A DNA stretch of 64,000 bases, from NCBI GenBank assembly GCA_951804985.1, contig OX638130.1, positions 39,136,751-39,200,750 on the forward strand, in the 5' to 3' direction. Below the pieces are notes generated by a model that saw only the letters and a program-made list of their open reading frames with translations, searched no databases and was not told the DNA's origin. Positions within the stretch are counted from its first letter, which is position 1; every line of letters begins with the position of its first letter. The DNA comes from Dryomyza anilis (lineage: Eukaryota; Arthropoda; Insecta; Diptera; Dryomyzidae). Shown here piece by piece: positions 1 to 11,441 of the stretch. A program made the translations under genes and the position numbers.

Positions 1-1038
1 ATACCGACCAGAAAAGAGACCTGAGGATGGCCAAAATAATGCCAGGGAAGATCATGGCAATTCGGGCTCTGTGTCGGCACGAGTGTGTAAAATGGAATCC
101 GGAGAATGCTCGACGGAAAAAGAAAAGATGAACATAATTCATATTCGTTCGTTAAATATCATGGCAGATGATCAATGGATTCTAGAGCAAATACGAAATG
201 ATCAAAAGAAGGACCCCGACATCGCAAAAATTAGGACGTTCAAGGAACAACAAAGAAAGCCATATGGAAAGAGTTAGCATCTAACAGTCCAATAAGCAGG
301 GCTTATTGGTCGCAGTGGCAAAGCCTGAAGCTACAAAATGGTTGTTTGTACCGTGTTTGGGAAACTGAAAATGGCAGATCTGCACGAAATTTAACTGTTG
401 TTCCCAAGTCAAAAATAAAAGCGATAGTACTGAAATGCCATTGTGGATCCAATGGATGTCACTTGAGTATTAATAAAACGATTAAAGAAGTCAGAAAACA
501 TTTCTATTGGGTCGGATATCAGAAGTCAGTCGCCTATTGGATTCACAGATGTAAGCTATGTGTATCCGCAAAAAGAAAACCAGTCAGAAGTTGCGGTAAG
601 ATAAATCAATACAACGTAGGAGTACATTGCGAACGTACTGCAATGGATGGGCAAAAGCCCATTCCAAAAAGTGTTTTGCGTAATAAGAAAAATGAAGACC
701 GAGACGAATTGCATCAGTTCTTAAGGCAGAGGATACAAATTCCAAGTAGTAAGATAAAGTCCAGATACGACTTGAGAGCAAACTCTGACGGATTTAAGGA
801 AGGAGATGTGGTTATGCTTTGTAGCACGCCACGAGTGAAATTGATAAATCCAAAACTACAAACACACCGGGAAGGACCGTACAGGATAATTAAAAGGATA
901 AATGACATTGTGTTTTGGATTCAGAATACTACAGGCGTCAGACGAAAAATGAAAGTAGTACATTTCGAAAGGTTGGTGCCGTATATAGAGAGAGAGAGGA
1001 TTAACATCTGTTCGGGACGAACAGATTTAGGTGGAGGG
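1..1038 (+). pseudogene. Ty3/gypsy integrase remnant, catalytic core deleted
   Basis: Two open stretches (71-277 and 346-1059), separated by a stop and a frame change, come from the 3' end of a gypsy-type pol. The second holds the integrase N-terminal zinc-binding module: two His about residues 32 and 40, then CKLC near residue 70, with the family pattern YWVGYQKSV between. The text then runs from QYNVGVHCERTAMD straight to KIKSRYDLRAN, the start of the C-terminal domain (GPYRIIKRIND, VVHFERLVPY). The DDE catalytic core is missing, so no active integrase can be made. The purine-rich stretch at 1029-1038 (aggtggaggg) fits the polypurine tract before the 3' LTR. The element runs off the left edge of the window. 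Confidence 0.8.
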
Positions 1039-1039
1039 C

Positions 1040-1514
1040 TGTGCTACGAAAAGAGGTAATTTGCCCCACTGTGCAAGTAATCACAATAATAAATGAGACG
1101 CAAGACAATTCAGCGCACTAAGTAATGTGTTAGAGAGAGGGAAGATCATTCAGCGTACTAAGCAATGCGCGGGAAAAAGAGGGAAGATCTTCACATTAAA
1201 ACACATGAGTGCGAATGAGATGCCACTAGCATGCGTCATTCACGAAATGAGTAGAAGGTTCTCGAAACAAGTCGAAGCTTGTCGAAACGTGTCGAACTGA
1301 TGCATGCAGTACATAAGGGAGCATCAGAGGTACAGCACTTAAGTAGTGATCGGATAGTGGTCGAGTGCATCTCGTGTGATCAATGTCAAGTTAAATTGGG
1401 GACATGCAGCAGTGGTTAGAATTTGTTATTAGTAAAGTTGTTTATTAAAGTGAATTAATAAAGTTAATTGTTATAATTTAAACCAAACATAAGAGTGTTT
1501 TTATTTTGTACACA
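1040..1514 (+). repeat. Putative 3' LTR of the gypsy fragment
   Basis: It starts TGTGCTACG just after the polypurine tract and ends at or near GTACACA, giving TG...CA termini. It holds a short imperfect tandem duplication of about 46 bp at 1108-1185 (cagcgcactaag / cagcgtactaag) and AATAAA-type signals near 1456. No second LTR is in the window for comparison, so the right edge is approximate. Inferred from position and termini only. Confidence 0.55.
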
Positions 1515-1530
1515 ATCTAGCGATACGAAC

Positions 1531-1865
<335 letters not shown>

Positions 1866-2340
1866 TTAAAAATTATTGGATTTTGTTTACAATCTTATTT
1901 ATTAACAATACAATACAAGCAATTTATTTTTTTAAACAATTATTTTACGACTTTTTATTTTATCAATTTTTTTACATAGTTCAAAAATAATTTTGTTTGT
2001 AAATTTATTATTATATTTTTTAACAAAAAATACATTTAAAAATATATACCTAATATCTCTCTTATAACGTAAAACGAAACAAAAATAAATTTAAAAAATA
2101 ATATAATCGTGTTAGGTACCCAGTTTTTCTCGATCAACTCGTTAAAACCATTAAATGAATTGATATTGTAAAAAACGCTATTCAAAGAGATGCCAGCTAC
2201 AAAATGAAGGGTGTAAACAAAATTATTTATACATTTTCTTTTATATATAACTTAAAAAGTTAACACGGTAAAAAAATATATTACAAATGAAGAACAATGC
2301 TCCATAGTTTTTAAAAATAGTTAAAGAATTGTATTTCTGA
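1866..2340. other. AT-rich spacer
   Basis: Low-complexity A/T runs. I see no gene, repeat unit or conserved motif here. Confidence 0.5.
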
Positions 2341-2391
2341 ATGCGTTAGGACGAATTTCCGTGTTTTAGTTTTCCAGCCCACCATCAGCCG

Positions 2392-4615
2392 TTGAAGGAC
2401 ACCATTTCTTCTTACATTTTTGATAACACTAATCTAACTATCTCAGTTAAAATAAAAACTAATTCCGAGAGAAACGGACGTAAAATTGAGAAAATTCGAA
2501 AGAAGTGTGTGAAAAAAAAAATAGAGAAAAGAGCAATTGAGGCAACAATTATTCGCAACTCAACAGACCGACGACCTTACACAAAAATTGTAGGGAAGGA
2601 TCTGTATCGGGTTCCTACTTTGCAGCATGAACTCTATTTTGGTGTCGATTTTTATGGTGCTTTTGGCTATCGCCCACAATTGTTTCCGAGTTGAATTTTG
2701 TGGATCCTGGTGATGTCAAGTTGACTTCTGATCAGAGAGTTAGACTAGAGCGTGTCAAAAACCTTTTTTCTTCGTACGCAGAAATGGGTTGGGGTAGAAC
2801 TCATGTTATGAAACATGCTATTGATGTATCCGATGAAACCGAGAAACTCGGAAAAAGGTGACTTTGCGTTGATATGAGAAAACTCAATGCATGTTGAAGA
2901 AAATTCTGAGTCGGCACCGAGAAACATATTTTATATCTGGAATAGGCTTGAAGAATGCCTTCTAGCATATTTCATTGGAGAGTAAATCAAGAGAGAATAC
3001 GGCCTTTACAGTCCCTGGTCGACCATTGTACCAATTCAAGGTTATGCCCTTTGGGTTGTGCAATGTGAGCGAGAGACCGTGCAGGCTGATGGATAAAGTA
3101 ATTCCATTTAGATTAAGAGTAAATGTTTTCATATACGTCGACGACCTGCTGATTTGTTTTCCGGACTTTGAGTCTCATCTGTAGCATCTGGCCGAGGTAT
3201 CTGAATGTCTTTCAAATACGGGATGGACCATAAATCTTGACAAATAAAAGTTTTGCCAGAAGGAAATTCGATATCTCGGATTTATTGTTGGTCACAGCGA
3301 CCAGTATCAAAATCAGCCGTTTTCTCGGTCTGACAGGATGGTACAAAGGTTCATACCAAATGTTGGCAGCATATCTGCGCCCATGACCGATTGTTTAAAA
3401 AAAAAGGGAAGAGAGTTCCAGATGACTACCGAGGCAGTAAAGACGTTCGATGTATTAAAGACTGATTTAATATCACCGAAGATACTTGTTAACCCAGACT
3501 TCCCCAAACATTTTTATTTACATTTCGACGAGCGGTATTGGTAGTGTACTTTTCCAGTTTGACAGCGACGGCAAAGAGCGGCCAATTGGGTATATGTCTC
3601 AGAAAATTAACTCTGCTGAACGAAATTATACCATCACAGAGTTAGATTGCATAGCTGCAGTACTGAGTTTTAAAAAATTCCGTGCATATATTGAAGGTCT
3701 TCCAATAATAACCGATCACATGAGTATGAAATGGCTTTTGCGCCAAAAAGATCAGGTCGTTTCGCTCGGTGGAGCATAAAGCTACAAGGTTTTGATTTTA
3801 CGGTGGTTCATTCAAACGGTTCTAAAAATATTGTACCAGATGCCATAGTTCGAGTACATATGGACGCAATCAGTCGAGCGTACATTGCGTTGAAAATTAA
3901 TTTTCATTCTGCGGAATTTCAGAAGGAGAATTATGTAAGACTCAGGGAAACAATAGTAAATGAAGCAGAAAGATTGCCGGACCTGCAGAGTTCTGTTTAA
4001 GAGAACGGTGTTCAGGACTGCAGAGAATATGGAGAAGTTAATATGGACAATTTGGGAACCGCTGGGTCTTAAACAAACGCTTATCGAGCACTCACTGTCG
4101 CAGAGTCAACGGGACATGGCGGTCTTGACAAAAGATTATATCGCCTGAGAGCCAACTATTTTTGGCCAGGCATAACGTCGGACGTGGGGAATTTTATTAG
4201 AAATTGCATGATATGCAAATGTAAGAACTCGATGAATGTAGTATCCTGATCACCAATGGGAGAACGAATTAGTTCCGAACGAATTTTTCAGCGTTTTTAT
4301 ATCGGTCCGTATCCACGTTATCGAAACAGTTATATATTTGCAGTTTTTGATCATTTCTCTAATTTTGTTTTCATAAAACATATTCGAAATGCGACGGCCA
4401 GTGAAGTGGTGAAGTACTTGGATAATGACATATTCCACATAATCGGAGTGCTGGAAGTGATCACATCGGATAATGGTCGCCAATTCACTTCGGAGTTGTT
4501 TTCAAAGGACATGAGGACAGCTGTGTATTCTCAACAGGCAAACGTATCCGAGCGTGTAAATCGCTCGATTTTGACGATTACACCGTTCTACAAATTGAGG
4601 GTTGTTGGCGTCCAC
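2392..4615 (+). pseudogene. Decayed Ty3/gypsy pol (RT, RNase H, integrase)
   Basis: Fragments in all three frames follow the order of a gypsy pol. A pre-RT segment ends near 2690. RT pieces include VDMRKLNA about 2870, FKVMPFGLCN about 3045 and the catalytic YVDDLLI about 3135-3155. RNase H pieces include ERPIGYMSQKIN and ITELDCIAAVL at 3570-3670 and ITDHMSMKWLL about 3710. Integrase pieces include NYFWPGITSDV about 4160, CMICK about 4210, and SDNGRQFTSELF about 4465-4500. The first acidic residue of the integrase triad is replaced in QRFYIGPYPRYR. Several frameshifts and stops make it dead. The zinc-module sequence differs from the fragment at 1-1038, so this is a different family. Confidence 0.85.
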
Positions 4616-4706
4616 AGAAATTAAACTTGTCATTTCTTGTAGATTTCGGTCTCCTGTTCTTGCTGCGTACTCAGAATTTTCCCTATACGTCGAGATTTTG
4701 CAAAAA

Positions 4707-5290
4707 ATCGAGTCAAAGTTGCAAAAAAGACCATTTTTGTACTTTATATCGCAAGTTATTGTACGATTTCGACATGTTGCAGATGTAAACTTTATCACAA
4801 ACACATATGAACCTTGCCCTACGAATAATTGTCAAAAAAAAAACTGTGTCCAGATATTAGTTTTTGAAAAAAATCAGAAAGATATTTGTGTTACCAAAAA
4901 AGTGTGAGTTACGTCTCAGCCAAAATAGTTTCCCACGCTACGGTGTATAATGGTGTCTCATCGCAGTTGATAAGGGTTTCCCAAAAACTGCGATGCAGGT
5001 GTCAAAATACACTGTAATTTGGATATCTATCTTTTTGTCTTAACGCTCTCCTCAAAAAATGATGATGTGAACATTTATTATTATATTTATAAACTAGATT
5101 GTAAGTCTGTAATTAGCAAGTAAGTCAGTCTTAAGATCAACACTGAACCATAAGGTTCATTCAATAAATATATTCAAAAACATTTAACTTGTGTCAAGAG
5201 AGTAATTTATCACAATTCCATAAGCTCTCTTAAAAAACATTTTAATATTAGTTCGCAATGTGTTTGCTGTCAAAATTCCAAAAAAAATTC
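4707..5290. repeat. Dispersed repeat D, copy 1 (interrupted by a solo LTR)
   Basis: It matches 63471-63795 along its length (tttcgacatgttgcagatg; gaaccttgccctac; ttatcacaatt). The match breaks exactly at 4907-5189, where copy 1 carries a solo LTR that copy 2 lacks. No coding function is recognised. Confidence 0.8.
4907..5189 (+). mobile_element. Solo LTR of an errantivirus-like gypsy element
   Basis: This 283-bp insertion starts AGTTACG and ends TTTAACT, the AGTTA...TAACT termini typical of insect gypsy/errantivirus LTRs. It is flanked by a 4-bp direct repeat TGTG (4903-4906 and 5190-5193). AATAAA near 5163 suggests plus orientation. The uninterrupted sister sequence at 63691 reads a single TGTG, which proves the insertion. 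No internal part remains, as expected after LTR-LTR recombination. Confidence 0.88.
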
Positions 5291-5371
5291 CGCAAGAATC
5301 AGTAGACCGAAATTAACCAGAATTGATAGGTTTCATTCCAGATTAAAATTCTTGTAAAACAGAGTAAACAT

Positions 5372-5893
5372 GAAACAGTTGTAAGGAAGAATAAATGAAT
5401 GTCGCTCATCATAGGATAATGCGGTCGACGCTACTTGATGCCAAAATATTGTATTTTTGGCAAGACTGTCATATTCGTTTGGATAACATACTTTTTGACA
5501 TAAATTATAAGTCGATTTATTATATCGATTACTTCTGAGCTCGATATAAGATTGAAATTTTTGTTAAAAGTCGAACGATCATTTTTATGAGTGCGATAAA
5601 GCTAACAGTTGTAAGGAAGAATAAATGGATATCGCTCATCATAGGATAATGTGGGCGACGTGACAAGTGTACCGCCAATTCGCATACGACCTGTATCATC
5701 AAGAAATGGATTAAGAAGGCTACTTGATGCCAAAATATTGTCTTTTTTTGGCAAGTCTGTCATATTCGTTTGGATAATATACTTGTTGACATAATATTAT
5801 AAGTCGATTTATTACATCGATTACTTCTGAGCTCGATATAAGATTGGAATTTTTGTTAAAAGTCGAACGGTACTTTAAATGAGTGCGATAAAA
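5372..5893. repeat. Direct tandem duplication, two units
   Basis: Unit 1 (5372-5600) and unit 2 (5604-5893) share AACAGTTGTAAGGAAGAATAA, then GGATAATG, CTACTTGATGCCAAAATATTG, GAGCTCGATATAAGATTG and GAGTGCGATAAA in the same order. Unit 2 has about 55 extra bp (gacaagtgtaccgccaattc onward) before the CTACTTGATG block. The two could be remnants of paired LTRs or a simple tandem duplication. No ORF. Confidence 0.75.
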
Positions 5894-5930
5894 AAACTAC
5901 ATATGCTATTACTCGTATACATCGTTGGCA

Positions 5931-6925
5931 ACTTTGGGAGATAAATTTCAAATAGTGATTTTTTACACTATGTGGGATTTGTGAGTCTCGAGTGAATTTG
6001 GGTCTCTCATGAGATATTTGCGTGAATTCGTGATTTGTGTGATTTTTGTGAGATTTTTCACACCGAGTGATTTTGTGTGATTTTTCACTCCGTGTGATTT
6101 CGTGAGATATTTGAATGATTTTTCATTCCGTGTGATTTTGTGTGATTTTTCACAGGGTGTGATATTGGTTTATTTTTTCTATTATTTATTTAATTTGAGT
6201 ATTGTATAATTAATATAAATGATGAATATTAGGGTGACACTAATTTAACACATTTTTAGCTATCTCACCTCTTGGATAGTTCATTAGGACCAAATATTTT
6301 AGAAAATTATCAACGTGATAACGTTCCGCAACGAACTAGAATATTCCGCATTGAAAAATCTTGACGATTAAATAAATATTTTTTAGGTATACAACATGTT
6401 GTACCTGTATATTGTATTTATATATAAAAATAGTCCTAAGATGTATATGTTTTTATTTCTGTATAAAATAATAAAAATATCGAAAATCCGATTACATGTA
6501 ATTTTTTCTCGCAAACAGTTCTACAAGTAGAAACCGAACTGAAAATTGCAAGTGCTTTGAAGAAATTAAATAGATAGAAAATGATGCATTAAATGATTAA
6601 ATAATGTATTACAAATGTATTTTATTTTGTATATATTTTATCTTATAATTAAATATTTTTTTACATACCTATAGGTAAGAAAAATATTGAAATAATAGGA
6701 AGAAAACTATTTGCAAATAATAAAATTACTACTATTATTATGAATTTTATATTCTAATATATGTGGGTGATTTTCGTGTGATTTATCACGATATGAGATT
6801 TTTGTGTGATTTATCGCACTGTGTGATTTTTCTCAATATGAGTCTTTTTCCTGAAAAAGTCGTACGAGTGATTTCTGTGTGGTTTAGTGATTTTTCGTAT
6901 GATTTTCCGGTTGGCAACCTTGCTC
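5931..6925. repeat. Two clusters of degenerate GTGTGATTTTTCAC repeats
   Basis: At 5955-6170 and again at 6762-6905 the sequence repeats GTGTGATTTTTCAC or variants, a short motif that is partly self-complementary (GTGA...TCAC). The block is bounded by GTTGGCAACTTTG (5932) and GTTGGCAACCTTG (6910) in the same orientation. Between the clusters (6180-6760) the DNA is plain AT-rich. The ORF over the second cluster is an artefact of the repeat. Confidence 0.55.
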
Positions 6926-6984
6926 TTATAGGACCTATAGTATGGATAATTTTGGAAACTCTATTGTCAACATTAGTAGTCCAT

Positions 6985-7823
6985 TGACATGGTGGCTTTG
7001 CGATTCATGCCAATACAATCGTGGAATCAGTCCAAAAAATTACTCATAATTTGGAATGTTTAACTTTGAAAGAACTGATTCCATCATATCGGCAACGTAA
7101 ATGTTTTAACCGGCGCTACTTTCGATTTAGCAGCCAGTAAGTGGCTGGAAATGGAGAACGAGTTATCTACTCGAATATAAATAGTGGCCGCGTACGCTCT
7201 TTCGGAAGCGTCGCAAAATGCATGGAATTTGATTTTATGCTCAGACGAATAAGTAATCCATCGTGGAATTCTAATTTTGTTATTGTGTGGATAATTGTCA
7301 TGGAAGGAGAGCCAAGTTTGTAGGCAATCTGAAGATAAATTTTCATCCCAGTCAACTTGTTCGAACCATATTTTTTGCATTAGCATTTTAGGCAACACAA
7401 TGCATGGTGAAAGCCAGCCAGCGGGGTCGAACAACTTCCATATCTGAGATAAAACTTCACGTTTTGTAAAAGTTGTCTGAATGGAAAGTAGCGTTGTTGA
7501 AAAATAAAAACAGTGGGATCGTGCATTCCAGCGGATACCCAGTGTTTTTGCTGTACAACTATCTTCTAACTGCAAAAAATCTTCGTTTAAAAGATGTTCG
7601 CGAGGAATTCCAGCTAAAAGACCAGGTGAATTTGATATCCATTTTCTTAATGAAAATCCAGCTGAGTTAAGTGCAGCAATAAACTGATTGCATGCTCGCA
7701 GAGCAGTATCAACATCGTAAGCTCCAGCAAAAGCATCATCGACATACATTTCGTTAAGGAGAATGTTACTAGCAAGAGGATAAGTTTTATTAACATCATG
7801 AGCTAGTTGATGTAAAGTGGATT
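6985..7823 (-). pseudogene. Bel/Pao retrotransposon RT-RNase H fragment
   Basis: Reading leftward from 7823 the frame stays open through QLAHDVNKTYPLASN, the catalytic EMYVDDAFAG (about 7750), SAGFSLRKWISN, AKTLGIRWN, FDPAGWLSPC, FHAFCDASERAYAA and LLAAKSKVAPVK (about 7095). These are the RT palm/thumb and RNase H-like signatures of Bel/Pao pol. Past 7084 a frameshift occurs, and WTDSTIVLA is still readable near 7020. Gag, protease, the RT N-terminus and integrase are absent. A closely related copy lies at 17240-17900. Confidence 0.88.
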
Positions 7824-7979
7824 GCCAATATCAATATTAAATCAAATTTAAACATTATAGACGCGTAACCATAAACAATTTTAAGTCAACTTTAAAAATA
7901 AATTCGTCTTATTTTGAGAATATTTGTATGGAATAAGTGGTCAAAAATATGCCCTTACATTTAAATTTGACTATAAATT

Positions 7980-9650
7980 GTATATAAAAATATGCAATAA
8001 ATCTTAAAATGTTTCGCTCCGCGTCGACTTTCTACAACTAGGACCTCTAAAACTGAAAAGAAGCTTTCAAAACGTGCAAAGTCTTCAATAAAAGCACATA
8101 ATAAAGTGAGTCGCGAGGATGCGTCGAAAACAAAAGCAGAGAGACGTGCTTCCACAAAAGAACTAACACCAAAGTGAGTTGTAATTATTATAATAAATTA
8201 AAAAAAAAAACGCAACATGAAAAAATGCATCTAATTTCAAAATTTTGCGCTTTTTAAAAAGAGCAGAAACTATAGCAAAATTTGCAAAAAATCATAAAAT
8301 TGCAAATTTTCCACTTTTATAGAAGGGCGCAAAATATAGGAAAAGGCACAATATGTTTAAAAAAGCATAAAGTTGCAAATGCGCCTAATTTACAAAATTT
8401 TTGCGCCTCTATAGAAGGGCGCAAAATATAGAGAATGGCACAAAATTTGCAAAAAATCATAAAATTGCACCTTTATAGAAGGGCGCAAAATATAGAAAAA
8501 GGCACAACATGTTCAAAAAAGCATAAAGTTGCAAATGCGCCTAATTTACAAAATTTTTGCGCCTCTATAAAAGGGCGCAAAATATAGAGAATGGCACAAA
8601 ATTTGCAAAAAATCATAAAATTGCAATATTCCACCTCTACAGAAGGGCGCAAAATATAGAAAAAGGCGCAAAATGTTCAAAAAGCATAAAATTGCAAATG
8701 TGCCTAATTTACAAAATTTTTGCGCCTCTATAGAAGGGCGCAAAATTTTCCAAAAAAACATAAAATTGCAAATGTGTCTAATTTACAAAATTTTTGCGCC
8801 TCTACAGAAGGGCGCAAAATATAGAAACAGGCGCAAAATGTTCAAAAAAGCATAAAATTGCAAATGCGCCTAATTTACAACATTTTTGCGCCTCTACAGA
8901 AGGGCGCAAAATATAGAAAAAGGCGCAAAATTTTCAAAAAGCAGACAACTTTAATAATTCGACTTAAAAAAAAATCGACTTTTTTAGAATTTTGTGTAGA
9001 ATAAATTGTCAAATAGATGATTTTGAATTTAAATTTGACTTTAAATTGTCTTTACTAATGCGTCATAGTTTTTAAAAAATATATACATATTTTTTTGTAT
9101 ATCTTCGTTGTACAACTATAAGTCCAAATACCGTTTTTAAAAATTCGATAAAAATTCGACAATTCACAGTTTAAGATGTGTTGGTGTATTTTTCATAATA
9201 AAAAAGCAAATATTCACAAAATATAGTTTTTAAGTATGTCCAATGTAATTTAATTTAATAATTGGTGAAGTAACTATTATCTTTTAATTCGTGAATAAAT
9301 GGTACAAAAAACTAGGTTAAATATCAAATTTAAGTTTGGTACAAATGGTACAAATGTTATACTTAAAAAAATTCAAATATTTTTGGTTTTCGAAATATGC
9401 TAACTTGTTAAGTGAAAATAATCATTAAAAATACATTGTGTATATCTGAAGTAGTTTTCCAACGAGATGTCGGTATTGATCATATAATACACAAATTGAA
9501 TTTTGTTTCCAAAGGGTACTGAGATATGTACACCTTCCTAAAATCAGAGACCAAAAATAATTAATTTTTTCAAATTTATATGTAAAACATTCGATGAACA
9601 TTTTTAATTTATGGTCTTATTTTTATTATAGGACTACTATCCCCTCTGTT
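7980..9650. repeat. Dispersed repeat R, copy 1
   Basis: Segments match the region 12298-16390. The 9220-9640 part aligns directly with 14745-15010 plus 16211-16350 (gagatgtcggtattgatca, atacacaaattga, atcagagaccaaaaa). The 8010-8070 part matches 12298-12370 in reverse (gtcgactttct, aactgaaaagaagc). Copy 1 carries the GCGC minisatellite; copy 2 carries two TIR elements. No ORF is supported. Confidence 0.65.
8241..8950. repeat. GCGCAAAA minisatellite with alternating spacing
   Basis: The core AGAAGGGCGCAAAATATAG recurs at 8321, 8413, 8477, 8569 (variant), 8641, 8732, 8806 and 8898. Spacings are 92, 64, 92, 72, 91, 74 and 92 bp, so long and short units alternate in a pair of about 160 bp. Similar text (aaaaaaggcgcaaaa) reappears at 10449 just before a hAT-type terminus, so the array may be internal to such an element. 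Confidence 0.8.
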
Positions 9651-9850
9651 TGGGTCCCAGACTAAATTGGGTCGCGGTCGGACTTGTGGTACCCCAGATA
9701 AATCGAAACCTTATACACATACCTATATGAACATGTAGGTACTGAAATGAAAGATATTGATCTCACGATTAATATGTTATTATGTTCATGATCCGATAAC
9801 CACAGTAACCTCAGGACCCTTTTTAGTTTTAGATACAAGTGTGGGTACCC
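9636..9850. repeat. Dispersed repeat S, copy 1
   Basis: It shares CTCTGTTTGGGTCCCAGACT, GCGGTCGGAC, CTATATGAACATGTAGGTAC and GATTAATATGT with 61606-61770. It includes a local hairpin (TACCTATATGAACATGTAGGTA). No coding function seen. Confidence 0.75.
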
Positions 9851-10399
9851 AAACGAACAGAAATTTAATCAGGAGTCTATTATACACTTTTGTATTTATA
9901 TTTTAAAAAATAAAAAATTTTATATTTTATAAAAAAAAATTCGTCTGCGGCGCTTCTTTCATATAACTTCCCAACGAAATATTATAATTAACTGTTGGGC
10001 CACTTCTAGAAAATTTAAAAAAAGCGTTTCAGCGTTACCTATTCATTTCAATATTTTCTTCGTCATTTTGATAAATAATTAAATATTTTTCTCAACAATC
10101 AGCATTTCATTTTAATTTTATTTTTTACATAATTACAAATCCTTATCGCTATGGTTATTAGATCATAAAAATAACCATATAATTACAAATGTGGTATTAT
10201 TACCTCTCATTTGAGTACCTATATGACCAAATATGTAGGTGCACCTGATTTCGATTTTTCTATCACAGATCCGTCCGCACCCTATATTTTTTCATGTTTA
10301 AGGAAATAAAACTGTTGATTTAAAGAAAAAAAAGCTGGTTTAAAGAAGTACAGTTGTGTATAATTCATTATTCACTGTATTTGATGAGAAAATAATAAA
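9851..10399. other. AT-rich spacer
   Basis: AT-rich DNA with an imperfect CACCTA...TAGGTG hairpin near 10215. Nothing codes. Confidence 0.4.
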
Positions 10400-10504
10400 A
10401 ATGGGTGCAAAATAAATTTTTGGGGCGCATTTTAGAAAAAATTGGAAAAAAGGCGCAAAAAAATCAATCGCCCCCCCCAAATCATACTTCTGGATCCGCC
10501 CCTG
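10400..10504. mobile_element. End of a hAT-like non-autonomous element
   Basis: The stretch ends in GGATCCGCCCCTG. Its reverse complement CAGGGGCGGATCC has the CAGGGGCGG start common to many hAT termini. Just inside lie a C9 run and GGCGCAAAA motifs like those at 8241-8950. The partner terminus was not found. Hypothesis from terminus resemblance. Confidence 0.45.
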
Positions 10505-11120
10505 ATCCCGTCCAGAATATGATTGGATTCGCTTCGGAAAACGCTTCGGTTATGAGAGGATTTGCCACTCATTTAATTTGTGCGCATCGGAAGTAGTTCG
10601 TGGGCTTCCCAAAACTATTGAAGATTTGACGCGGGACATTAACCACTATTTTTGCCACAGTTCTAAACGCCTCAACAAGTTTAATCAGCTGCAAGCGCTT
10701 GCTAATATTAAACAGTACAATTTGTTGAAATTGTCAAATACGCGTTGGTTATCAGTCGAAGCGGTTGCGAATCGAATGCTGGCACAATGGGATGTTCTAA
10801 TAATGTTTTTTACTGAAGCTGCGGCTGAAGACAACTTGCAAGCTTCAGTTACAATTCTTAATGCATTAAAAACTCCCATTTACAAGTTATACTATCTTTT
10901 CCTATCTTATGTGTCGGGTCTCGTTAATCGTTTGACTATTGACTTTCAAAGTGAAAAGCCAAAGCTACATACATTGCTTTCAAGAATAAGTGAAGTTTAT
11001 AAAACACTTCTGAAAAATTTTATGAAGAAAGATTATCTGGAGAAAACATCAATCGAAAAAATTATTCCTGATAACCCCCGAGAATATGCAGTGAATGGGA
11101 GCCCAGTAAAGATTTACTAA
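10505..11120 (+). pseudogene. hAT-superfamily transposase fragment (C-terminal half)
   Basis: The frame reads NMIGFASENASVMRG, then after one frameshift near 10580 ASEVVRGLPKTIEDLTRD, NTRWLSVEAVANRML, LYYLFLSYVSG and FQSEKPKLHTL. These resemble the RNase H-like/DUF4371 portion of hAT transposases and of hAT-derived proteins such as ZNF862/KIAA1586-type genes; TRWLS is the conserved block. The BED finger and first catalytic part are missing, cut off by the unrelated terminus at 10504. Sequence to 11441 is its 3' trailer. It is a dead remnant rather than a domesticated gene: no start, a frameshift, no hAT C-terminal dimerisation block. Confidence 0.75.
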
Positions 11121-11441
11121 AAAAAAGTGAATGTAGACGATATCGATTCAATTATAGAATATAATATTTTTATAATCGAATAAATGTGTGCTCATTTAAC
11201 ATTCATATTTATAAATATATTTATCTAAAGTAATTGCATATGTACGGCTCTTATGCCTTAATGCCTCTCAAATGCCTTTAACATATTTATACAACCAAAC
11301 AAAAAAATACAAAATAAATTAAGCACCAAATTTATTAATTTGATTAATTTAATTTATTTTTTAATAAGGCACTTTTTCGTTGTAAAAGGCACTTTTTTTC
11401 CCTCAATAAGGCACGTTGAAAAATAAGCTTGGACATCACTG
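11121..11441 (+). mobile_element. 3' trailer and terminus of the hAT element
   Basis: Non-coding tail with three TAAGGCAC / AAAGGCAC repeats (11366-11415), ending GGACATCACTG. Read inward from the end this is CAGTGATGTCC, a typical hAT terminus beginning CAGTG. The matching left terminus is lost. Confidence 0.6.

Noticed and set aside
8241..8950. CRISPR-like array
   Set aside because: Units are diverged, spacers are themselves repeated, and the context is eukaryotic transposon DNA.
10578..11120. Domesticated host gene of the hAT type
   Set aside because: Frameshift upstream, missing N-terminal domains and a hAT terminus 320 bp downstream indicate a dead transposon.
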